Below are positions 36,512 through 46,567 of a DNA stretch of 64,000 nt, in pieces. Each line of letters opens with the position of its first letter. Position 1 is the stretch's first letter. The stretch lies in the NCBI RefSeq assembly GCF_000427865.1, contig NZ_ATYV01000001.1, forward strand, positions 166,435 to 230,434, written 5' to 3'. The notes beneath the pieces were generated by a model that ran no database searches, was not told the origin of the DNA, and worked only from the letters and a program-made list of their open reading frames with translations. Source of the stretch: Corynebacterium sputi DSM 45148. Lineage in GTDB: Bacteria > Actinomycetota > Actinomycetes > Mycobacteriales > Mycobacteriaceae. Both the position numbers and the translations under genes were made by a program.

Positions 36512-38032
36512 ATGACCGTGTACGCGAAGCCGGGTACTGAAGGCAGCATCGTCGAGTTCCGTGAGAGCTACGACAACTGGATCGGCGGAGAGTTCGTACC
36601 GCCAGTGGACGGGCAGTACTTCGACAACGTCAGCCCCGTCGATGGACAGGTATTCACGCGTATTGCTCGCAGCACCGCAGGTGACGTGGAACTGGCGCTG
36701 GACGCAGCCCACAAGGCCGCACCGGCCTGGGGCAAGACCTCTCCGGCGGAGCGCCAGGCGGTCTTGCTGAAGATCGCGGACAAGCTTGAGGAGAACCTCG
36801 AGGCGTTCGCGGTTGCAGAGACCTGGGACAACGGCAAGCCGGTCCGAGAGACCCTTGCTGCTGACCTGCCGCTGGCAGTGGATCACTACCGGTACTTCGC
36901 TTCGGCAGTGCGCACCCAGGAAGGCCGGCTGTCGCAGATCGACGACGACACCGTCGCCTACCACTTCCATGAGCCGCTGGGCGTGGTCGGCCAGATCATT
37001 CCCTGGAACTTCCCGCTGCTGATGGCGGCGTGGAAGCTTGCGCCGGCTCTTGCTGCCGGTAACTGCATCGTGCTCAAGCCCGCCGAGCAGACGCCGGCAA
37101 CGATCCTGCTGTTCATGGAACTGCTGGCCGATGTGCTGCCGCCGGGTGTGGTCAACGTGGTCAATGGTTTCGGTCATGAGGCTGGCGCCGCGCTGACCGG
37201 TTCGGACCGCATCTCAAAGCTGGCCTTCACCGGTTCCACCGAGATCGGCAAGGTCATCGCCAAGGCTGCTGCGGACAAGATCATCCCGGTGACCTTGGAG
37301 CTCGGCGGTAAGTCCCCGAACGTGTTTTTCAAGTCGATCATGCAGGAAGATGACAACTTCCGGGCCAAGGCTGTGGAAGGCTTGGCGATGTTCGCGCTGA
37401 ACCAGGGCGAGATTTGTACGTGCCCGTCGCGTGCGCTGGTGCAGGAGGATATTGCCGATGAGTTCATCGACCTGGCAGTAGCTCGGGTGAAGTCCATCAA
37501 GCGAGGCAATCCGCTGGACACCGACACGATGGTTGGTGCGCAGGCCTCGCAGGAGCAGATGGATAAGATCTCCGGATTCTTGGAGTCCGGTCCGGCCGAG
37601 GGGGCAGAGTTGCTCACCGGCGGCAAGATCGACAAGGTCGATGGCCTGGACGGCGGCTTCTACATTGAGCCGACGATCTTCCGAGGTGATCAGTCGATGA
37701 ACATCTTCCAGGAAGAGATCTTCGGCCCAGTGCTGTCGCTGACCACGTTCAAGGACTACGACGACGCGATGCGTATGGCGAACGACACCCAATACGGTCT
37801 CGGTGCCGGAGTGTGGACCCGTGACACCAATGAGGTATACCGGGCAGGTCGGGAGATCCAGTCCGGTCGCGTGTGGGTGAACTGCTATCACCAGTACCCG
37901 GCGCATGCGGCGTTTGGTGGTTACAAGAAGTCCGGCGTTGGCCGCGAGAACCACCTGATGATGCTGTCGCACTACCAGCAGACCAAGAACATGCTGGTGA
38001 GCTACTCCTCGGACCCGACCGGTCTGTTCTAA
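36512..38032 (+). CDS. NAD(P)-dependent aldehyde dehydrogenase
   Basis: 506 residues from ATG 36512, with GAGGAGG 11 bases upstream. ALDH signature: [19 protein letters not shown], catalytic Glu in ELGGKSPN (about 267), nucleophile Cys about 302 in GEICTCPSR, and EEIFGPVLS near 395. It resembles the acetaldehyde dehydrogenases that corynebacteria use in ethanol catabolism, but substrate choice cannot be read from sequence. It stands alone, with a 140-base upstream region and a strong terminator 18 bases after its stop. Confidence 0.93.
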   Translation: MTVYAKPGTEGSIVEFRESYDNWIGGEFVPPVDGQYFDNVSPVDGQVFTRIARSTAGDVELALDAAHKAAPAWGKTSPAERQAVLLKIADKLEENLEAFAVAETWDNGKPVRETLAADLPLAVDHYRYFASAVRTQEGRLSQIDDDTVAYHFHEPLGVVGQIIPWNFPLLMAAWKLAPALAAGNCIVLKPAEQTPATILLFMELLADVLPPGVVNVVNGFGHEAGAALTGSDRISKLAFTGSTEIGKVIAKAAADKIIPVTLELGGKSPNVFFKSIMQEDDNFRAKAVEGLAMFALNQGEICTCPSRALVQEDIADEFIDLAVARVKSIKRGNPLDTDTMVGAQASQEQMDKISGFLESGPAEGAELLTGGKIDKVDGLDGGFYIEPTIFRGDQSMNIFQEEIFGPVLSLTTFKDYDDAMRMANDTQYGLGAGVWTRDTNEVYRAGREIQSGRVWVNCYHQYPAHAAFGGYKKSGVGRENHLMMLSHYQQTKNMLVSYSSDPTGLF

Positions 38033-38049
38033 GAAGCCCCAGTAACAGC

Positions 38050-38091
38050 AATGCCCCCACCTGGTGATCATCACCGGATGGGGGCATTTTT
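38050..38091 (+). terminator. Rho-independent terminator after aldehyde dehydrogenase gene
   Basis: AATGCCCCCA (38050-38059) pairs with TGGGGGCATT (38079-38088), followed by a T run to 38091. The inner loop contains a second small palindrome (GGTGATCATCACC). The A run on the other side makes it usable for the convergent FMN reductase gene as well. Confidence 0.92.
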
Positions 38092-38105
38092 CGTGCGGGG
38101 AGGAG

Positions 38106-38642
38106 CTAGCCGTTCAGCGAGACAACCTCGTCGACGACCTTGTTGAGCTGCTCGACCTGAGCATCGGACGGCTCGAAGGCGCCATCGGCGAACTCAGCGC
38201 CGAGGTCGATCTCCACGGCCTGCTCGGCAGCCTTCATGTTCAGGTTGCCCACGATGTCGCGCCAGTGCTTCACGGCACGAGCACCCTTGTGGAAGCCGTA
38301 GCCAACGAAGCCAACGGGCTTTCCGGTCCACTCGACGAAGAGGAGGTCAACAGCGTTCTTAAACGCGGCCGGGGGAGCAGCGTTGTACTCAGGGGTAACG
38401 AAGATGAACGCGTCGACATCCTTGATGGCAGCGGCCCAGCGGGTGGTCTTCTCGTTCTCGTAAACACCGTCTGCGGCACCGGGCATGGTCGGCTCGTTGA
38501 GTAGGTCCAGGTCGTAGTCGGCGACGCGGAGGTCGACCAGTTCCACGTCGTCGCGGTCAGTGAGGGTGGCGTTTACCCAGTCTCCGACGCTGGTTCCTGC
38601 GTTTCCGGGGCGCGTGGTTCCGGTGATGATGCCGAGCTTCAT
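38106..38642 (-). CDS. NADPH-dependent FMN reductase (flavodoxin fold)
   Basis: 178 residues from ATG 38642. The flavodoxin-like phosphate loop is GTTRPGNAG at residues about 8-16, the FMN-side loop is TPEYNAAPPAAFKNAVDLL (about 83-101), and VGFVGYG follows. It belongs to the NAD(P)H:FMN/quinone reductase family (SsuE/ArsH-like) and probably reduces flavin or quinones in the cytoplasm. The physiological partner is unknown. It is convergent with the aldehyde dehydrogenase gene. Confidence 0.88.
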   Translation of the reverse strand: MKLGIITGTTRPGNAGTSVGDWVNATLTDRDDVELVDLRVADYDLDLLNEPTMPGAADGVYENEKTTRWAAAIKDVDAFIFVTPEYNAAPPAAFKNAVDLLFVEWTGKPVGFVGYGFHKGARAVKHWRDIVGNLNMKAAEQAVEIDLGAEFADGAFEPSDAQVEQLNKVVDEVVSLNG

Positions 38643-38763
38643 GTGGGTCTCCTTGAGTTCGTATCGCGGTCCCAATCATTCTGCCTGATCGGAACTTGAT
38701 GATGTATCAACAACTCTAGACCTGGATAGACATCTTTGCAACACTGAATCGTGAAATGGCAGG

Positions 38764-40059
38764 TCAACGCATAGCGTCGGCGCGATTTCTGCGGTTGGTG
38801 GCGGCGGTGAAGTAAACCAGACCGATCAGGCCGAGGGCCCACGGAATTGTCAGCGCGATCCAGGCGAAGCGGAAATCCGTCCACGTGTAGTCGCCGGTGG
38901 CGGAGGAGAAGTCTAACAGCAATCCGATGCCCATTGCTGAGGCCATGGCAGAGAGGAACCCTCCCATGTTGGCTAGGCCAGTAGCGGTAGCGAGGACCCG
39001 TCGGTCCAGTTCTTCCCGCACGGTGTCGAAAGCCAGGTTTGCCATGGTGCAGGCCGATCCCATCACTAGGACCACCACGAGCAGGAACGTCAGGCTGCGC
39101 GGGGTGTCAGACAGGAAGAAGGCGACCCATAGCGCCAACTGAATTACGGCGCTGGCCATTGCGAGGTAGGTGCGTCGTCGGCCGAGCCGGGAGGAGAGGT
39201 AACCGGTGAGAGGTCCGGTAAACACCATCGCGAGAGTGCCGGCAACCAGGACAGTGCCGGCGGTAGTCGCGGACAACCCCATGCCGAGGTTCATCATCGG
39301 CAGACCCCACAACATCATGAAGACCGCAGTGCCGATCATTCCCACATAGTGGGTAAAAAAGCCCTGCCAGCATGCAGGATGCTCTACGACGACCCCAAGC
39401 GTCCCCCGCAGACCTATCTTCGGGGAGGAGGACTCATCGCGCGTGGAGCAATCGGGGCTATCTGCGACTAGGGCGACTGCCAGCAAGGCAACGACAAATC
39501 CGGATCCACCGAGCACTGCGAATGCGGGCGTCCAACCGCTGGCGTGCAGGAAGATGAGGAATGGAACCGCAGAGATGACTTGCCCCAACTGGCCGATGCC
39601 AGCGGTGAGCTGGGTGAAAAGCGGTGCGATGCGAATTGGGAACCAGTTCGGCAGCAGCCGCATCGCGGAGAGGAACGCACCAGCGTCGCCAAGCCCGATC
39701 AGAACCCGGGCGCCGATGGCTAGCGGGTAGGACTCAGTGAACGCCAGCAGTAGCTGACCGGAGCCCATGATGACGGCTCCGCAGGTCATGATGGCCCTCG
39801 GGCCGAACTTATCGATCAGCAGTCCGGTGGGAACCTGCGCCAGTGCATAGACGCACAACTGGACCGCCACGAAAACGGCCAGACGAGAGGCGTCGACAGA
39901 AAAGCGGTCCATCGCGTCAACGCCAGCAACTCCGAAAGACGTACGGCTGGTGATCGCGAAGACATACGTGATCAGGGCGGCTGACCACACGACAAGAGCG
40001 CGGGTCGTCACCTGTTGACGCGGATCCGGGGCAGGGGTTCTCGATGGATTGGCGGACAT
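38764..40059 (-). CDS. MFS transporter
   Basis: 431 residues from ATG 40059; GTG 40062 immediately before is an alternative. About twelve hydrophobic segments are present. The loop 2-3 motif reads GLLIDKFGPRAIMTCG, and the equivalent in the second half is TGYLSSRLGRRRTYLA. It resembles anion or organophosphate-type symporters of the major facilitator superfamily, but no substrate can be deduced. It stands alone, with no operon partner. Confidence 0.87.
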   Translation of the reverse strand: MSANPSRTPAPDPRQQVTTRALVVWSAALITYVFAITSRTSFGVAGVDAMDRFSVDASRLAVFVAVQLCVYALAQVPTGLLIDKFGPRAIMTCGAVIMGSGQLLLAFTESYPLAIGARVLIGLGDAGAFLSAMRLLPNWFPIRIAPLFTQLTAGIGQLGQVISAVPFLIFLHASGWTPAFAVLGGSGFVVALLAVALVADSPDCSTRDESSSPKIGLRGTLGVVVEHPACWQGFFTHYVGMIGTAVFMMLWGLPMMNLGMGLSATTAGTVLVAGTLAMVFTGPLTGYLSSRLGRRRTYLAMASAVIQLALWVAFFLSDTPRSLTFLLVVVLVMGSACTMANLAFDTVREELDRRVLATATGLANMGGFLSAMASAMGIGLLLDFSSATGDYTWTDFRFAWIALTIPWALGLIGLVYFTAATNRRNRADAMR

Positions 40060-40196
40060 CACCAGGGAGAGTGTAAGCCTGGCTACCGGTGTTCGTTCCG
40101 CAGCCCCGTGGCACAGGCCTGCAGATTAAGCGTTACTGCAGATGAAAGCCTTTTTCAGGTATGCGTGCACCCCGGCAATGGGCCTATTGTGTGCAC

Positions 40197-41150
40197 ATGG
40201 AACAGACACACGGGCACGGGGATGGCCACGACCACGAACACAAGCACGGGCTGTTCGACTCGCATGACCACGATCACTCCAACACGTCCGTGATCCGTAT
40301 CGCTATCGCCCTGGGTCTGACCGCGACAATTATGGTCGCTCAGATTATCGGTGGTGTGATCTCCGGTTCGCTGGCGCTGCTGGCGGACTCGGCGCACATG
40401 GCCAGTGACGCGCTGGGTCTTGTCATTGCTTTGGTGGCGGCCTGGGTTGGCATGAAACCTGCGACGAAGCGTGCCTCCTATGGCTTCCGTCGAACCGAAG
40501 TGATCGGCGCTCTGTTCAACGCAGTCTTGGTTGGAGCGGCTGCTCTGTGGATCCTCTTCGAGGCCGCCCAGCGTTGGCAGGAGCCGGCGGAGGTGATGTC
40601 CGGTCCCGTGATTGTCATCGCGATCATCGGTTTGTTTGCGAATCTGGTGTCGGCCTGGGTACTCGCCGGTGGCGATCGCACCAACATGAATATGCGGGCG
40701 GCCCTGCTGCACGTGATGATCGATGCACTGGGCTCGGTCGGTGTGCTCGTCTCTGCGCTGGTCGTTTACCTCACCGGTTTCCAGCGAGCGGACACCATCG
40801 CCGCGGTGCTCATCGCATTCCTCGTGGTCCCGCAGGTAGTTAACCTCATCCGGATGGCAATGCGGGTGCTGCTGGAACAGGTTCCGCCGGGATTGGATCC
40901 TGCGGAGATCACCGAATGGATGGAACAGGCAGACGGGGTTATTGACGTCCACGATCTGCACGTCTGGTCCATCCACGGAACGGACGCAGTGCTCACCGCC
41001 CACGTCACCGTCGAAGACGGAACGGACCTGGAGAGCGGATGCAGCATTCTCTGCCGACTTCAGTCAGGTCTGGAGGAGCGCTACGGCGTCGACCACGCCA
41101 CCTTGCAGCTCGAATCCGCCAGCCACCGTGACCATGAGATCAGTTGCTGA
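40197..41150 (+). CDS. Cation diffusion facilitator (zinc/cobalt efflux)
   Basis: 317 residues from ATG 40197. The His-rich N-terminus (about residues 5-28) is typical of CzcD/ZitB-like exporters. Six membrane helices are visible. Metal-site motifs are ADSAHMASDALG in helix 2 (about 62-73) and LLHVMIDALGSVG in helix 5. A C-terminal cytoplasmic regulatory domain follows (HDLHVWSIHGTDAVLTAHV). It should export Zn2+ or related divalent ions using the proton gradient. Upstream sequence shows no recognisable metalloregulator box. Confidence 0.93.
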   Translation: MEQTHGHGDGHDHEHKHGLFDSHDHDHSNTSVIRIAIALGLTATIMVAQIIGGVISGSLALLADSAHMASDALGLVIALVAAWVGMKPATKRASYGFRRTEVIGALFNAVLVGAAALWILFEAAQRWQEPAEVMSGPVIVIAIIGLFANLVSAWVLAGGDRTNMNMRAALLHVMIDALGSVGVLVSALVVYLTGFQRADTIAAVLIAFLVVPQVVNLIRMAMRVLLEQVPPGLDPAEITEWMEQADGVIDVHDLHVWSIHGTDAVLTAHVTVEDGTDLESGCSILCRLQSGLEERYGVDHATLQLESASHRDHEISC

Positions 41151-41171
41151 CGGATCCAGGTACTGCTGCGG

Positions 41172-42857
41172 TTACTGCTTCTTCAGTACTTCGGCAATGA
41201 AGTCTGCGATGATCTCGCGGGAAATCTTCACGTCGAGGACAATGACACCTTCGGGCTGAGCTGCCAGTTCCTTCTCCACCAGATCGAAGTCCTCGGGGGA
41301 CTCGATGGTGATGCCACGGGCGCCGAAGCCTCGGCCCAGGGCTGCAAAGTCCACATCGGGGATCAGCATGGAGCCGGTGTCTAGGCCCTCATTGCGGAAT
41401 TGGTGCAGCTCCGCGCCATAAGCTGCATCATTCATCACGATGACCGCGCCACGTCGCGCGGTGCGGATAAATGTCTCGGCATCTGCAATGGCCATGAGGC
41501 CGCCGCCGTCGCCGGTGACGAGGACGGTGAAATCACTCGGGCGAGCTGCGGTCACACCAACGGCAGAGGGGAAGCCCAATCCGATCGTCTGGATCGCAGT
41601 GCCGACGATTACTTGAGACTGCGGGCAGGGGCTCTCCAGATAGAGCGGCACCCAACCAAGGAAGTGGCCGCCATCGGTGGTGACTGCACGGTCGGTCGGC
41701 AGGATCTCGTTCAGGCGGCGCATGACGCCACGCGGGTCCAGACGCCCATCCGGGCCGTAGTCGTTGAACAGATCCGGCATCGTCTCACGGTCCTCAGCAG
41801 CCGGGACGGCTGTGAGGGAGTCGCGCCAGGAGGAGAGGGGAACGTCGGGAAGCAAAGCGGTAAGGCGGGGGAGCACGTCGCGAAGGTCGCCACTGACACG
41901 CAGGTCACTGCGCTGAGATGCAGGATGCTTCTCGACGTCCACGTGCACAACCGTCGCATCCGGACGCACCAGATTGCCGCCACGGAACTGGAACTGGTTC
42001 CAGGACGCACCCAGGATGAGGACGGTGTCCGCCTGCTGGGTGATCTCGACGTACGAGGGGTGCGTGAACCCACCGGCGGTACCGAGAGACCACGGCGTGT
42101 CGATGACATTGCGTGCCATCGCCGAGTGCATGTGTAGCGCGCCGAGACGGTCGCCAAGATCGCGAACCTGACCGGAGGTGTCCGAGAGCACCACGCCACG
42201 GCCGGAGATGATGAGCGTGCGCTTCGAGGCACGCAAAATCCCTGCGGCGGCCTCCACGTCTGCATCCGAGGCGTGGGGCGGGGGGTTGAAATGCGCCGTT
42301 GTCGCCGAGGTGGTGGACATCTCCGAGCCGGAGAACACGGTCTCGTCTGCTGTGACGGTGGCGGTCTGAATGTCGAACGGGAGGTTCACGACGACCGGGA
42401 CACGGTTCTTCTCTGCCAGATCGAACGCGGCATCCATGTCGGCCAGCACCGTCTCCGGGGAGACAGTGATGAGATCGATACCAAGAGCCTTGACCATGCC
42501 GGCCTGATCCAGGTCGAAGGGGCGCGGGCCGCGGGTCGGCGCGGAACCGGTTACGTACACCAGCGGAATACGGGCGGCGCGAGCCTCAGCCAGAGCGGTG
42601 ATGGTGTTGGTGAAGCCAGCTCCACACGTAGTGGTGGCTACAGCAATTCCGCCGCCGGCCCGGTAAAAGGCATCGGCGGCGGTGACTGCGGCAACTTCGT
42701 GACGGGTGGAGGTATACGGAAACTCTGCCGCTGTCAGAAAGCTGACGACATGGCTGTTCGCGTTACCCACCAGACCGAAGACATGGTCCGCACGGGCCAT
42801 GATCGCTTGGGCGATGGCCGTGGAGACAGTCGTGGTGATGGTCGGGGAGTAGTGCAC
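41172..42857 (-). CDS. Thiamine diphosphate-dependent enzyme of the acetolactate synthase family
   Basis: 561 residues from GTG 42857, seven bases after AGGA; an upstream TTG (42887) has no such site. The N-terminal pyrimidine-binding domain has the catalytic Glu in STRHEVAAVTAADA. The central domain and the C-terminal PP-binding domain follow, the latter with GDGGGLMAIADAETFIRT near residue 460. Family members include acetolactate synthase, benzoylformate decarboxylase and oxalyl-CoA decarboxylase. No small regulatory subunit is adjacent, so valine biosynthesis is unlikely; the substrate is unknown. It contains one copy of the 11-mer (41843). Confidence 0.85.
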   Translation of the reverse strand: MHYSPTITTTVSTAIAQAIMARADHVFGLVGNANSHVVSFLTAAEFPYTSTRHEVAAVTAADAFYRAGGGIAVATTTCGAGFTNTITALAEARAARIPLVYVTGSAPTRGPRPFDLDQAGMVKALGIDLITVSPETVLADMDAAFDLAEKNRVPVVVNLPFDIQTATVTADETVFSGSEMSTTSATTAHFNPPPHASDADVEAAAGILRASKRTLIISGRGVVLSDTSGQVRDLGDRLGALHMHSAMARNVIDTPWSLGTAGGFTHPSYVEITQQADTVLILGASWNQFQFRGGNLVRPDATVVHVDVEKHPASQRSDLRVSGDLRDVLPRLTALLPDVPLSSWRDSLTAVPAAEDRETMPDLFNDYGPDGRLDPRGVMRRLNEILPTDRAVTTDGGHFLGWVPLYLESPCPQSQVIVGTAIQTIGLGFPSAVGVTAARPSDFTVLVTGDGGGLMAIADAETFIRTARRGAVIVMNDAAYGAELHQFRNEGLDTGSMLIPDVDFAALGRGFGARGITIESPEDFDLVEKELAAQPEGVIVLDVKISREIIADFIAEVLKKQ

Positions 42858-43204
42858 GTGGGGTCCTTCCGCGGAGGGATGCGACAATTCAGCAGCGTCA
42901 GATGAGCAGCTTCTTTCCTACAAGATCGTTATCGTAGCGTGATCTGTTTCATTTGGGACCCCACATCCGCAGAAAACTTTGGGGTGGGAGAACGTAGGAC
43001 AGTGGTCGGCATGAACGCGCGAACGAACTGGGAATTTAGTTCGCGCAGGTTATGGCGATTTCCTGCCTGGCTACACCCGAAATTCTGCGTTCGATCCGTC
43101 CGAGGGGGTGTCGGGGGTGATCCTGGTTACTTCTTCCAGATCACACGGGTGAGGCGTCCAGACGCGGCTCACGCGATGGTGTTATCGCCAGCCGCGGCTT
43201 CGTT
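42858..43204. other. Intergenic region upstream of the metE riboswitch
   Basis: This 347-base stretch has no credible gene. It contains an inverted repeat ACCCCA...TGGGGT (about 42958-42987) and a stronger one, GCGCGAAC (43017-43024) with GTTCGCGC (43039-43046). These could be operators for metE or for the divergent ThDP enzyme. The promoter of the riboswitch transcript must lie in the right part, but I cannot fix it. Confidence 0.5.
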
Positions 43205-43365
43205 TGCTACGGTCATCGGCACGGCCTGGTCCGGTCGGCCGTGCACCTGTGGAGCCCCACCCCCGCACGACTTCCGACCGCTAAGAGGGAATCCGGTGTG
43301 AATCCGGAACTGACCCGCAACGGTATCCGTCAACAGACGGGAGTCCGATTACCTGCCAGCCGGGG
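43205..43365 (+). promoter_or_regulatory. Cobalamin riboswitch
   Basis: The core AGAGGGAATCCGGTGTG, then AATCCGGAACTGACCCGCAACGGT in two parts, lies at 43284-43324. It is followed by AGTCCGATTACCTGCC (43342-43357), the usual order of the B12-sensing aptamer. A G/C-rich hairpin (GGCCGCCACA with TGTGGTGGCC, about 43364-43385) follows and may be the expression platform. It lies 140 bases before metE, the standard target: B12 should switch off the cobalamin-independent synthase. Boundaries are approximate. Confidence 0.93.
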
Positions 43366-43507
43366 CCGCCACAGATGTGGTGGCCGGCCATCTCGCCTCG
43401 TGGAATCGGGCAGACGGTCCGGACACATGGGGCACCGGTCACGTGTATCTCCCGGATGACGTCTGCCTTGGGCAGGTGGTTCGTCATCAACTTGAATGGG
43501 GATAACC

Positions 43508-45814
43508 ATGACCACGACCTTCACCACAACGGTGCTTGGTACACCGCGTATCGGACCGAACCGCGAACTCAAGCGAGCAGTCGAAGACTTCTGGGCAGGA
43601 CGCACCGGGATCGAAGCTGTACTTGAGGTCCGCAACGACCTTCGAACTGCTTCCCGACGTTCCCTCCTCGACGCCGGACACGACTCCATCCCGGTGGGAA
43701 CTCACTCTCTGTACGACCACTTCTTGGATTCCGTTGCACTTTTCGGAGGCTACGCACCACGCCACCGTGCGGCGGCTGCTGGAAGTGCACATCCGGAGTG
43801 GACGTCTTACTTCGCAGCTGCCCGCGGCACTGCCTCGGTTCCGCCGCTGGAAATGACCAAGTGGTTCGACACGAACTACCACAACCTGGTGCCAGAATTC
43901 GGCGCACACACTGAGTTCTCGCTGCATGCAACGGACCTGCTGGACGAGGTCCGCGAGGCTGTCGCCGAGGGAATCCCGGCACGTCCGGTCATCGTCGGTC
44001 CGCTGACCCTGCTGCTGTTGGCCAAGCCGACCCAGGGTGGCTTCCGGACCCTCTCACTGCTTAATCAGCTCTTGCCCCTGTACGTGGAACTGCTGGCGAA
44101 ACTGAAGGCTGCTGGCGCCGAGTGGGTCCAGATCGATGAGCCGATTCTCGTCCAGGACCGCACCGTTGAGGAGCTCTCTGCCGCCGAGCGGATCTTCACT
44201 GACCTGGCAGCTGCGACCGATCGCCCGTCGATCCTCGTGGCTACCTACTTCGAAGGCGCGCACGAGTCACTGAACGTACTGGCAGAGGCTCCGGTTGAGG
44301 GCGTTGCCCTGGACTTCGTTGCCGGTCCCGTGCCGACCTCACTTCCGGCCGGCTTCGGCTCGAAGCTGCTGGTCGCCGGTGTCGTCGACGGCCGCAATAT
44401 CTGGCGCACGGACCTGGAGGCCGCTCTGCAGACCCTGGAGGGACTGCGCGACCAGGTTGGTTCGCTGGCTGTCTCGACCTCGTGCTCGCTTCTGCACGTG
44501 CCGTATTCGCTGGCACCGGAGAAGGAGATCCTCGAGGATGAACTCCTCGCCGCCCGTCTGGCATTTGGTGAGGAGAAGATCGGTGAGGTTGCAGCACTAG
44601 GCGCAGCCATCGCTGGCGGTTCGCTGGACCCGCAGGAAGTCGCACTGTCCCGCGCGGCCATCGATGCTGCACAGGCTGATCCGCGAGTGACGGTGGGGGA
44701 TGTGCGTGATCGCGTCGGGAAGCTGGTTGATTCCGACTCCCGTCGTCCGGCTTTTGCGCAGCGTTTCGCTACTCAGTCCGAGGCGCACCCGCTGCCGGCG
44801 GTGCCGACCACGACGATCGGTTCCTTCCCGCAGACCCCGCAGATTCGCGTTGCTCGCGCTGACCTGCGCAATGGCACCATCGACGAGGCCGAGTACAAGG
44901 CCCGGATGCGTGCTGAAATCGACTCGGTCATCGCACTGCAGGAAGAGATCGGCCTGGACGTGCTGGTCCATGGCGAGCCTGAGCGCAATGACATGGTTCA
45001 GTACTTCGCTGAGCAGCTCACCGGCTACGCCGCGACTGTCAACGGATGGGTGCAGTCCTATGGTTCCCGGTGTGTCCGGCCGCCGCTGCTGTTCGGTGAC
45101 GTCTCCCGTCCCAAGCCGATGACCCTGGAGTGGGCACAATATGCCCAGTCCCTCACTCCGAAGCCGGTCAAGGGCATGCTGACCGGTCCGGTAACCATGC
45201 TCTCGTGGGCATTCGTCCGCTCCGATATTCCGCTGCCGAGCGTTGCAGACCAGGTTGCCCTCGCCATTCGTGACGAGGTCGTTGATCTGGAATCCGCTGG
45301 CATCTCGATCGTCCAGGTCGACGAGGCTGCTCTGCGTGAACTGCTTCCGCTGCGTGAGGCAGACCAGCGGGCGTACCTCGACTGGTCAGTGCGGTCATTC
45401 CGGCTGGCCACCTCCGGGGTCGCCGATGTGACGCAGATCCACACACACATGTGTTACTCCGAGTTCGGCGACCTGATCGACGCTGTCGCCGATCTGGACG
45501 CTGATGTCACCTCCATTGAGGCTGCCCGTTCGGACATGGAGGTCATCGAGGACCTGGAGGCTATCGGCTTCGAGCTGGGCGTCGGCCCAGGCATCTACGA
45601 CATCCACTCGCCGCGAGTGCCGTCGGTCAGTGAGATGGCTGATGCACTCCGCCTGGCAGCCCGTCGCGTCCCCGGCGAGCGACTGTGGGCTAACCCGGAC
45701 TGCGGTCTAAAGACCCGTAAGCACGAGGAATCCACCCCGGCGCTGAAGAACCTGGTCGAAGCCGCGAAGATCGTCCGCGCGGAACTAGCAGAGAAGGTGG
45801 CCGTCACGACCTAA
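43508..45814 (+). CDS. metE: Cobalamin-independent methionine synthase
   Basis: 768 residues from ATG 43508, five bases after GGGGAT; an in-frame ATG at 43496 has no ribosome-binding site. It transfers the methyl group of methyltetrahydrofolate polyglutamate directly to homocysteine. The C-terminal catalytic barrel carries the zinc ligands in THMCYSEF (His/Cys) and NPDCGLKTR (Cys), plus VHGEPERNDMVQYF and TTTIGSFPQT. The N-terminal half is the duplicated, inactive barrel. It is controlled by the upstream cobalamin riboswitch and ends in a strong terminator. Two copies of the 11-mer lie inside (43649, 44713), in different frames. Confidence 0.97.
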   Translation: MTTTFTTTVLGTPRIGPNRELKRAVEDFWAGRTGIEAVLEVRNDLRTASRRSLLDAGHDSIPVGTHSLYDHFLDSVALFGGYAPRHRAAAAGSAHPEWTSYFAAARGTASVPPLEMTKWFDTNYHNLVPEFGAHTEFSLHATDLLDEVREAVAEGIPARPVIVGPLTLLLLAKPTQGGFRTLSLLNQLLPLYVELLAKLKAAGAEWVQIDEPILVQDRTVEELSAAERIFTDLAAATDRPSILVATYFEGAHESLNVLAEAPVEGVALDFVAGPVPTSLPAGFGSKLLVAGVVDGRNIWRTDLEAALQTLEGLRDQVGSLAVSTSCSLLHVPYSLAPEKEILEDELLAARLAFGEEKIGEVAALGAAIAGGSLDPQEVALSRAAIDAAQADPRVTVGDVRDRVGKLVDSDSRRPAFAQRFATQSEAHPLPAVPTTTIGSFPQTPQIRVARADLRNGTIDEAEYKARMRAEIDSVIALQEEIGLDVLVHGEPERNDMVQYFAEQLTGYAATVNGWVQSYGSRCVRPPLLFGDVSRPKPMTLEWAQYAQSLTPKPVKGMLTGPVTMLSWAFVRSDIPLPSVADQVALAIRDEVVDLESAGISIVQVDEAALRELLPLREADQRAYLDWSVRSFRLATSGVADVTQIHTHMCYSEFGDLIDAVADLDADVTSIEAARSDMEVIEDLEAIGFELGVGPGIYDIHSPRVPSVSEMADALRLAARRVPGERLWANPDCGLKTRKHEESTPALKNLVEAAKIVRAELAEKVAVTT

Positions 45815-45828
45815 CTACCCGACGGCGG

Positions 45829-45894
45829 CCCCACGTCCATCCTGGCTTGACCACCCACTGATCAGGCGGAGACACAGGATGACGTGGGGTTTTG
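45829..45894 (+). terminator. Terminator after metE
   Basis: CCCCACGTC-n-ATCCTG (45829-45843) pairs with CAGGAT-n-ACGTGGGG (45875-45889), each arm carrying one bulged base. The loop is about 31 bases and TTTT follows. Confidence 0.88.
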
Positions 45895-45946
45895 TCATGC
45901 CCTGGCGCAGGTAGACTCGCGGGCTCACCGGAGGAAAGGCCCCACG

Positions 45947-46441
45947 ATGAAAGAGTTCGACTATTCACTTGATTTCTCGGAGATCGATTTTCGAGAACGC
46001 CCGGACCTCTACCGAGTCGGTCGTGGTGAGCAGGGCGTATTGAAGGTCGAGCCATACAAGTCGGAAATCCTCCCGCACTGGCGCTTCGCGGATCCGGAAA
46101 AGGCCACGGCATCGAGTGAAAAGATTTCTTCGCTTTTCGACGCCTACCTCGACTCCAACGACTTCGTCGGTGCGGACATGGCCCGAAAATTCCTGCAGAT
46201 GGGCTACACCCGAGCGCGGCGGTACGCCAACCACGCCGGAGGGAAGAAATACGAAGGCGCAGTTCCTGACGACAAGAGAGGCCAGAGCGGCGCCCACGGC
46301 AGGGCAGAGAAACCTCGGCAGCCGGAGGATCCAGTGAAGGCTGAATCAGCTCGCATCTTCAAGGAAGCGTGGGACAGAGCGGCGGCTGACGAGCGTTACT
46401 TGGAAATGAAAAAGAAGCACCGGGCCGAGCACGAACAGTGA
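45947..46441 (+). CDS. DUF4385 family protein
   Basis: 164 residues from ATG 45947, preceded by GGAGGAAAGG. The sequence closely follows the DUF4385 pattern: YSLDFSEIDFRERPDLYRVG, EQGVLKVEPYKSEILPHWRF, GADMARKFLQMGYTRARRYA, and DDKRGQSGAHGRAEKPRQ. The family is widespread and highly conserved but has no known function. It is probably cytoplasmic and appears to be a single-gene unit. Confidence 0.9.
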   Translation: MKEFDYSLDFSEIDFRERPDLYRVGRGEQGVLKVEPYKSEILPHWRFADPEKATASSEKISSLFDAYLDSNDFVGADMARKFLQMGYTRARRYANHAGGKKYEGAVPDDKRGQSGAHGRAEKPRQPEDPVKAESARIFKEAWDRAAADERYLEMKKKHRAEHEQ

Positions 46442-46567
46442 TGGCCAACACAGCCACGGCCGGGTTTGTTACGTTCAGGATCACCAAAGAACACTGTTCG
46501 TCTCCCGCGAGGTTACTTATAGAAAATCCTCAGTGACTGTAGAGGTGATCGGCGTAATCTCTGGCCC

